A stretch of DNA of 64,000 nt from Porphyridium purpureum. Its lineage: Eukaryota; Rhodophyta; Bangiophyceae; Porphyridiales; Porphyridiaceae. The DNA is taken from contig VRMN01000001.1 of NCBI GenBank assembly GCA_008690995.1, positions 5,642,001 through 5,706,000 on the forward strand, written 5' to 3'. Below, in pieces: positions 56,950 through 64,000 of this stretch. The position numbers and the translations under genes are program-made. Position 1 is the first letter of the stretch, and each line of letters begins with the position of its first letter. The notes under the pieces are model-generated. The model saw only the letters and a list, made by a program, of their open reading frames with translations. It was not told where the DNA came from and did no database searches.

Positions 56950-57280
56950 CTTTCTCTCTTAACGGTTGCAACTGGTTTCCCTGTTGCTGAAAGGGACTAG
57001 ATTGCCGACGTCGACTAGAGATGATTTTCTCATAGCAAGTGTGTTTCTTTGTCTTTTTAGCACCGTTATTATTGATTCTAGCCAACCCGACACTGCGTCG
57101 AAACATGGCAGTCTCGCGCATTTGCTCGCACATGCTACGACCTCTCAGCGCGCATCGGGCTTCCGCGCTTTAGCCGGGCACAAAGCCATCTTTTGCCGTC
57201 CCTTCACTCAACACAGCGCGGTCGGAAACTTACCAACTTACAACACTCGCCCTTATTCTGTGAGCCTTATACATCTGCTT
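56950..57280 (-). repeat. Probable 3' LTR of fossil 2
   Basis: Shares the ordered words CTCGCGCA...TGCTACGACC and TTCAACACA-like sequence with 61,500-61,820. The match is by eye, diverged, and the ends are approximate. Confidence 0.5.
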
Positions 57281-60200
57281 GCTCGGACACGCTTGCTTTC
57301 ACAGCCTCTTCCAAAGACAAGTTGAGAATGCCAGATCGCAAAAAGTTGTGTAAAGCTCCGTTGGGTGTCATTTTGGTGAGTCCATCTGATATGTTTCCCG
57401 CGACTCGAGTCCAAATGACCCTATGAATTCCTCCACGGCTGAAAGCCGCGCACTGCACGACCAGGTCGATGGTAACGCGCTTCTGCGAATCAAGCTTCGA
57501 CGTCGCTATGGCGTCGAAGATGGAGCGACTGTTCTGCATAGATCTAGTGACACGTCCATCCCAAGGCTTTGCGTGTTTAGCTGCACGAACAAGGCAAAAT
57601 TCAGTCCTTCGGAAAAGCCATGAGCTCTACGGCGAGCAAAGAGCGGGAGACACTGCGCGCTGTTTTGGGCCCACGCCAAAGGAATAGCTTGCTTGCTAGC
57701 ATCACGAAGCACAAACACATGTGGAGATTGGCTCGTGAGGTTAACATTCCCGGAAAATCTAGCATCGGCAAAAATGTTAGGCCTTGTTCTTTCACAAAGT
57801 TTGGCAAGGAAACCGTTCCATTCCGGGTGCACATTACCATTTCACATATTTAATGCAATTCGTGTTCTTGGTCGATGGAGAAAAAGGCCTTGCTCATTAG
57901 CATGGCCATGACAGGGATAAATCTAAAATCTGGTCGTGTGGGGGTTGTGAGCCAAGGCAATTGGCCACGAAAAGTGCGAAGCTGATCGAATGTCGCGCGC
58001 GCATCTTGGTAAGGACCAAACCACCTGCAAATGCTTAATAATCAATACTTAGGTCGCCGTTTATGGTCATTTGGACGCTTACGCCCACAAACGAGAGACG
58101 TCCGCCGCAAGCAAGTGGCTACTGCGTCCGCATTTCAAACGATTCGGTAAGAAAAACGATGTCATTTTCGAGCAGAGGCCTACCAGCGCAGATTGTGTTG
58201 TCAGAAAAATTCCAAACAGATCGTACCCAAAATGAAACAGACGTGAGTTCGCCAAGGGCACTTGAGCAATATCGCGCAACCAGCTGTTATGGAAGCGTTC
58301 CAGTAGGTAGGAGCGCCCACGAGTCCGTAAACTGGTTTCGGAAGTTTCCGCAACCGCGAGTCTGTGCCGCTCTTCCATGCCCGTGGTGGTACGATGCACT
58401 CGTCGTGGTCAAGAGTAAAGGTTTTTACCAAGTGCCTGCGCCTCATCCATGGTCCATATATCAAGACCAATTGTCGCCTCGTTGGCTAGCGGTGAAATGG
58501 ATGGCACAGCACATCAAGTTTGCGCTTCTGGTACTTGTGTATGTTTGTCACGGTCAAGGTGGCCCAAGACTGTGAGTCCAGCCTTTCGCCGAGGGCCCAC
58601 GAAAGTATCTTTTGCCTTGAGGACCCACTTTGTGTGCAGCACATTGCCGCCAGTCGGTGCGCAATCTAACGGCAGGAACACCTTTCGCTTTTCAATTCCC
58701 TCCAGCTATGCTTGCTTGGGTTCGGCGTACAGTTCTTTTTCCGCACTTGACAGAAAGACATGTTGAAAGTAGATGTCAAGACGATGTGCTCCGGTTGTTC
58801 TTTCACGGAACAGACGTATGACAGTAACACTGGAATTCTGGCTTGAATTTGCTGGAGCTTGCACGGTGGCCATATCAGTGTTATTGTCAAGGACATTGAG
58901 CTTCAGGGGTCCTTCACACAGACGACACGTATATCTGTAGACTTTGACATTATCGCCTTCTTTCATCTGGCAGTTTGCGGGGTAGGATGCCGATAGAGCG
59001 TAACAAATCCGCTCGCCGGCAACCAGGATTTCATATTCTGGACGCGTGACTCTCACGAGTGGTAGCCGTGCTTTTTGATCAGGAGAACCCATCTTATTGG
59101 GGCCAAGCGGGATGCGGCCCATATAGCCAACCAGAAGCAGAGTGGTCACGACGCCCGCAGGATTCACGCAATCATTGTTTGCCTTGTGCGCCACAGCTAG
59201 TGCTAGATCTGGACCAACATCAGTGTGAGACGCACCAACCTTGTCGAGTATACGCTTGAGCAGTCTATTCGTGTATTCACGGCGGCCAAGTTGCCAAGGT
59301 GCCTCGATACCATTGCTTTTGAGGTGAACTCCTGCGCTGTACAACGTACTTGATAGTTTCACGTTCACAAATTTCTTTCCTACGTCAGCTCAACATTGCG
59401 GGAGCGCAGTTTTGTGACACACTCAACCTTCAATGAGGGCCGTGACAATGTCACGAACGTACTTCAATGAGAGACAAATCAACGATGGTACAGCTGGCAT
59501 CAAGGCATGTTTCCTGTAGCACAAGCCTTTTCTGATAAAAAGAGACGTCCCTCTGTACAGTTGCATTGAGTAATACGTCTTCCGGGAACCGGCCACGTAC
59601 TGCTGGGCATAAGGATTATTCTGTGCGCAATTCACACACTTCATAATTGGAGTGAGCACTATTCTTGAGCTTCGCCATCCCCGCGACTCGATTCTGAATC
59701 ATGTCTGGATTAGCCTTTTTCACATTCTGAAGTATGCGCTCCCCGAGATGTTCAAACCGTTTATGTAAATTGCTTTCTTCGGAAGCAGTGTACAATGTTT
59801 CGACTTCCTGCTTAACATATAAATGACCATCACGTCGGGTGAGTCCGATGCTTGGGTCTGTTTACAAGAAGTAGAGATGGACGAGACGTTAAGCGAAGTG
59901 TCGCCTTTCTCGTAGCGTCGTTTCTGAGAAAAAATTGGCAAAGGAGTGATGGCTGGATCATTAACCACATGAGGAGCGTACTCAAAAAATTGATGTTGGA
60001 CTGGCAAGCGAACGCGCACAATTCCGAGCGACGGAACTTGGTCAGAGCCGAAACAGAATGTGACCGCTGGACGTGGTAAAAGCTTCACCATATGTTTTGT
60101 GTAGTACGTCGCCAGTGACCTTGTTCCCACAATATATAAAGGAGCTCCAGTATTGATGCAGCATCGGACGGATAATGCTGCGGTCTGCACACCACGCGAC

Positions 60201-61499
60201 GACGCAAAACAGGTTGTCGGTACATTTTCCGCTTCGTTGTGTTCAATAAAAAGTGTATCAGCATAGAACTGTTGCTCTTGATCTGGCGGGAGATGAGAGA
60301 ATGTTCCTGGTCCGCCGTCGTTCTCGTCCAGGAAACCTAACCGCGCAAGATGAATACTAGTGCCGTCCGTTGCGACAAAGAATTATTGGAACAAGAAGTA
60401 TTCATTTTCGAAATTCTTGCGCTTACGCACTTTCGCTTCCTTTCCTTTGCGATTCTCGCGCTTTTGATCTGATCTGAAGTCCACAAGCTTTCGGCCGTCT
60501 GTACTTGCGAAGCAGCGAGTTTGAGACGCTGGACGGCTTCCGCTGACTTCTTTCGCGGATTTTAAATGAAAGATTGCTCACACGACTCCAGCAGCATACT
60601 CCGCGTGACGGCAAACAGTAAGCTCCGATCGAAGTGCATTTCGGCGGGCAGTTGCAAGTGCAGCTGCAGCGACTGTGCGAATAGGTTTTTTAATGCTTGA
60701 CATTAAGATAATCCTGGATATTCAGCGCGTGCGGACGCAAGCGAGAAATTTGTCGACTTCATTGAAACCGCATGCTGCACATCCGCGCCAATAAATTGAC
60801 ATAAAATATCATGATAAACGTCAAAAGCAGTGCGATGCCCGGCACGATGGCCAATATAATGAGGAAGGGCAAATCCACGCAAAATGATCTGGAAAAAGGC
60901 TTGAAGGCACGTCATAATCGACTGGTGCAGTCTCGCAGCATAGAATGAACGGAAGCCGTAGCCTCGCCAATTCTATCTGGCTAGAGCTGTCAAACTTGAG
61001 ATTCTTTTTGATGAGTTTAGCCAGCAAGAAAATATTTTCTGAATCTTGTCCGTTTCGCGCCACAGAAGGTTGCCGAAAATCTGGAGAACCGCATCATGGT
61101 ACCGCTTCTGTGGTCCGAGTTCGAGAGCTTGATGGTTTACGAGGAAAAGAGCCACGAGGCGAACCTTAACTATTTACATTTCGTCGAGTATTGAGTGCTC
61201 AAAGGTGCGGGCGAACTCCGACTGCATTTCATCTCCAGATTATGTTCCACCATTCCACGAAGTTTATTCCAGTCGCCGAGCAAGCGACTCCGGATCGCAT
61301 TGAAAGCTTCTCCCTTAGCATTTCCCAGGGCCTGCGGCACAATATCTCCTGCGTTTCCTTTGGTGCTTGTATTTCCCCGTGATCAGGTATTTGGGCTGGT
61401 CAGGCGACTTGGCGGATTGCTCGGCATGAAAAACAAAATCGGTTCTTCCGGAAGCTCGGATAAAACTGATCTCGCAAGTGTCGTAGAATCCGGCCTTCT

Positions 61500-61820
61500 C
61501 TCTTCACGATTACAATCCGTTCCTCTGACCGCTAATGCGGGGAAGCTTGCCGATTTCTATGTGAGCTGATTGATTCATGACACACATCTTTGTTCTTGTT
61601 CGTATCGCCATTTTGTTTATTTCATTTTATCTAAACCTGCCCCTGAATAAGGCAGGCTCGCGCACTTATGCGTCTGTGCTACGACCCCTTGCCGACCTTT
61701 GGGCAGGCTTTGCGCGTCACGTTTCCGCGCTTGGAGCGGGCTCGACCCCTTGTTTTCCGCGCCTGTTCGTTCAACACACCGCGATTGAAAATGTACGAAC
61801 TTCCTTCAAATCCACCTCAT
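61500..61820 (-). repeat. Probable 5' LTR of fossil 2
   Basis: Counterpart of 56,950-57,280. The two lie about 4.6 kb apart, a normal spacing for a Copia element. The divergence indicates an old insertion. Confidence 0.5.
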
Positions 61821-61860
61821 TTTACGATCAAGGCTGGGAGAGCGACGCCTTGGGCAGCTA

Positions 61861-63116
61861 AGCAAAGGCCTTAGTGTCGAGTTGAACCGGTCATTAATAG
61901 CCCCGGACAGAAAGAAAGACCGAAAAACCCCCAGAGCTCACCACATGTGCTTGACGGCACGAGGGATTGTTGCGGGGGGCTAGCGATTGGATCGCGGGTG
62001 CGTGCGCACCGAGCGATTGTACTAAGCTAACGTCTGAGGCCGTTTTGCGCCAGAGTCCCTTTTAATGATCTTCTTCTGCCAGTGCCTACTCTTCCTTCCT
62101 TCCCGTATTCTTGTCTTATAAGTATTTGGTGTTGGGTGGGTATGAGCTATTTGGCGGTACACCTCGCGTCACTTGTGACAGAACCGATTTGTGAGAGTTG
62201 TCCCCGCACGAGTCTAAAGCCACCAATCCTCCCAAATGTGGTACTGATCGACGGGGCAGTATAGATGAGAGTAATCGCGCCTCCCGGTGCGTCTATCGTC
62301 CCTAAAGCACGAGTCTCTTAAAAGACGTTTACTCGTAAGCAAACAAACAATCTCCAGTCTTTCCGATGCAATGCTACTTTGCCAACACCGCTGGCATTAA
62401 CTAAGGCCTGATACACTCGTGCTGAGCGCCAAAATCATGGATTTGACACTCAGTGGAAACGTCGCGTGGTCTAGGCCTTAAAAGGGAAGCAAAGTGCTTG
62501 AGATATTTGATCCCACACTGTCAAAGGTACCCGGTTTTGATTTCCAGCAGAGAGTAAATGATCCGCCGCCTCACCCCTGGTCTGCGAGTCTCCCGACAAG
62601 CGTGCCAGTAAGGTGGGAAGCGCAAGGTAATATCTGTCCTCTCGCGAGCAACAGAAGCCACAGAATGTATATTCTCTTCCACACAAAACATTTACTCTAC
62701 CTGTTCCGGTTTTCGCGAAGGTCTCGTTCCTTCGCCTTTCGGCACTCGCCTTTATACGCGACGCGAGGAGGTGTGGACGACACTGCAGGTGGGGGACACG
62801 GTGCAAAGAAGTTGGACACGCGCCACGTGCACAGGTACGCGTGTCCAAGCTATTCTCCAAAAATAGCTGTTCCTTTCAGATTATGCCGTGCTGTCCGCTC
62901 CAAACGCAGGAACGACAAAGTATTGCGCTGGAACTGCTTCGCGCCACTATCACACGTTTCGACAGATACTCCCATGCTGGTTACGCCATAGGTTATCTCA
63001 CACGGAGAGCGCAGCGCGCGCGGTGCGCGCGTCCTGATGCGGCTGTCATGCCGTGGCCAGTGACATGGGTGAGTCGGGCGTCACCAGGCGCGCGATGGAG
63101 GCAGTGTCTGCTGCGC
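61861..63116. other. Intergenic region before the right-edge PPR-like gene
   Basis: These 1.26 kb after the retroelement fossil hold short frames on both strands without recognisable domains. It should include the promoter of the gene starting near 63,117. No RNA gene is seen. Confidence 0.4.
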
Positions 63117-64000
63117 ATGCCCTGCTGGCGACGCAGCGGCGAGCGAGGTCCGCGCGGGGCGGGCGGTTCGCTCCTTGTTGTCCCCGGCTGTTTGCATGCG
63201 CGAATGTGCGTGATGAGCGTGAGACACTGCTCGACGACTCAGGATGTAGCTGCGCCGCCGCCTTCAAAGCGCGTGTCCCGGCGTGAGACGCATCCGCTTA
63301 CGCTCATCCTCATCGACAGGCTGAAGAGCGGCTTTGCGAAAAACAAGAATGAGCGCATCGAGGATCGCTTTGCGCGATGCTTGAAAGTGGCTCACAATGC
63401 GCCACTGGACAGGCGCGCGCTCGATTTGGTCCTGCTGATGGCCGAAAAAGCCGAGAACCGCTCGTTTCGTGCCAGGCTCCGCTTTGCCGTGAGGATGCTG
63501 CAAAAGGCGCGGCGAGATCGGCTGAGGATCCTCGCTCGCCATGCCAAGGAGGGAAGAAAAAAATTTCAAGGCGAGCGACTGCCACAAATTTACTCGAACA
63601 GCTTGCGGCGCCTGTACAAGCTGGCAGAGCCTCTGCGCAAAGTCAATGTGATCCTGGCGATCAAGAGGTACATTGAACAGCAAGAGGGAAAATCTCTCGA
63701 CGCGGATGCGTACCATCTCTTGATCGGCCATTTCGCAGCTTGCGATCGGCTCGATCTGGTGGAAATCGGTCTGCACGAGGCGTTGCGCGCTTGCAGAACT
63801 GTGAGCGCCGCCAGTTTCGCCCTCATCCTGCGCAACTTCTTGAACAGACAAGCGAAGGATAGAAACCATGACGCCGCCGAGCATGTGTGGAAGATGCTGC
63901 GCGCGCCCCCGTTTTCAGAATGCGTGAAGCTTGATGCGGACCTTATCAGATGCGGGGCATGGGTGTTCTGCTTTCGTGACGTGGATGACGCCGACGAGGC
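63117..64000 (+). CDS. PPR-like helical-repeat protein, paralogue of the 44.6-47.0 kb gene, cut by the window edge
   Basis: An open plus-strand frame runs from an ATG at 63,117 to the end of the window with no stop (294 codons). The N-terminal 60 residues are Arg- and Cys-rich and look like an organelle presequence. The rest parallels the PPR-like protein at 44,628-46,952. RLYKLAEPLRKVNVILAIKR matches its HLMPLARARRKANVVAAVKN, AYHLLIGHFAACDRLDLVEI matches TYKGLISHYAACGRVDLMEK, and VWKMLRAPPFSECVKLDADL matches MWKKMRAPSFPRRILLDPSV. The leading helical segment (RFAVRMLQKARRD) also corresponds. The two are clearly paralogues. ATGs at 63,204 and 63,213 are alternative starts. The long minus-strand frame at 63,264-63,884 is its shadow. 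Confidence 0.78.
   Translation, partial: MPCWRRSGERGPRGAGGSLLVVPGCLHARMCVMSVRHCSTTQDVAAPPPSKRVSRRETHPLTLILIDRLKSGFAKNKNERIEDRFARCLKVAHNAPLDRRALDLVLLMAEKAENRSFRARLRFAVRMLQKARRDRLRILARHAKEGRKKFQGERLPQIYSNSLRRLYKLAEPLRKVNVILAIKRYIEQQEGKSLDADAYHLLIGHFAACDRLDLVEIGLHEALRACRTVSAASFALILRNFLNRQAKDRNHDAAEHVWKMLRAPPFSECVKLDADLIRCGAWVFCFRDVDDADE

Larger units (their letters stand above)
56940..61860 (-). mobile_element. Old Copia-like LTR retrotransposon fossil 2
   Basis: Minus-strand pieces keep the Copia order: a gag-type region above about 60.4 kb, protease-like sequence near 60.1 kb, integrase near 59.6-58.7 kb, reverse-transcriptase remains near 58.4-58.2 kb and the RNase H end near 57.8-57.3 kb. 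Two diverged stretches at about 56.95-57.28 and 61.50-61.82 kb resemble each other in order of motifs and are probably its LTRs. The element is broken in many places and old. Confidence 0.6.

Noticed and set aside
63264-63884. 206-residue minus-strand frame at the right edge
   Set aside because: The plus strand encodes a clear paralogue of the PPR-like protein here, so the minus frame is its shadow.
1-64000. tRNA, rRNA, riboswitch or CRISPR features
   Set aside because: A scan by eye for tRNA T-arm boxes and regular direct-repeat arrays gave only isolated partial matches. None had the remaining structure.

Overview
This is nuclear DNA of a photosynthetic eukaryote, most likely a unicellular red alga of the Porphyridium type. 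The evidence is a compact, GC-rich layout of long intronless genes on both strands, combined with plastid or photosynthetic functions (a Rubisco-LSMT-type SET methyltransferase with a transit-peptide-like N-terminus, an NblB/CpcE-like HEAT protein, a non-phosphorylating GapN) and ordinary eukaryotic genes. The species is inferred, not proven.

Left block (1-27,130), dense host genes: a CIPK/SnRK-like kinase; a SET methyltransferase; GapN; an NhaC-type Na+/H+ antiporter with a signal peptide; a small ROMO1/Mgr2 protein; a Spinster-like MFS carrier; a kinesin-7/CENP-E-like motor; splicing factor SF3B6 divergent from an NTMT1-type N-terminal methyltransferase; complex III subunit QCR9; checkpoint clamp HUS1; and a DYRK kinase. 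Neighbours are mostly convergent or divergent, with no operon logic.

Middle block (27,130-40,800), insertions: an intact Tc1-type DD34E transposase gene; a block of bacterial origin (about 29,695-33,970) holding a decayed mscS channel gene, a decayed group 1 truncated-haemoglobin gene and a fully intact metE; and a young Ty1/Copia element (34,456-40,212) with nearly identical 793-bp LTRs. The bacterial block lies between two direct copies of a roughly 200-bp host repeat. A third, inverted copy lies beyond the Copia element.

Third block (41,000-49,500), host genes again: the HEAT protein, a Sti1/Hop co-chaperone lacking TPR1, a PPR-like organelle protein with an internal duplication, and an unrecognised nuclear-type protein.

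Right block (49,800-63,100), a graveyard: a decayed relative of the Tc1 gene and two old Copia-like fossils on the minus strand. The window ends inside an open, edge-truncated gene (63,117 onward) that is a paralogue of the PPR-like protein at 44.6-47.0 kb.

The most interesting features are the captured bacterial metE among its dying bacterial neighbours, the flanking repeat family, and the duplicated PPR-like family.
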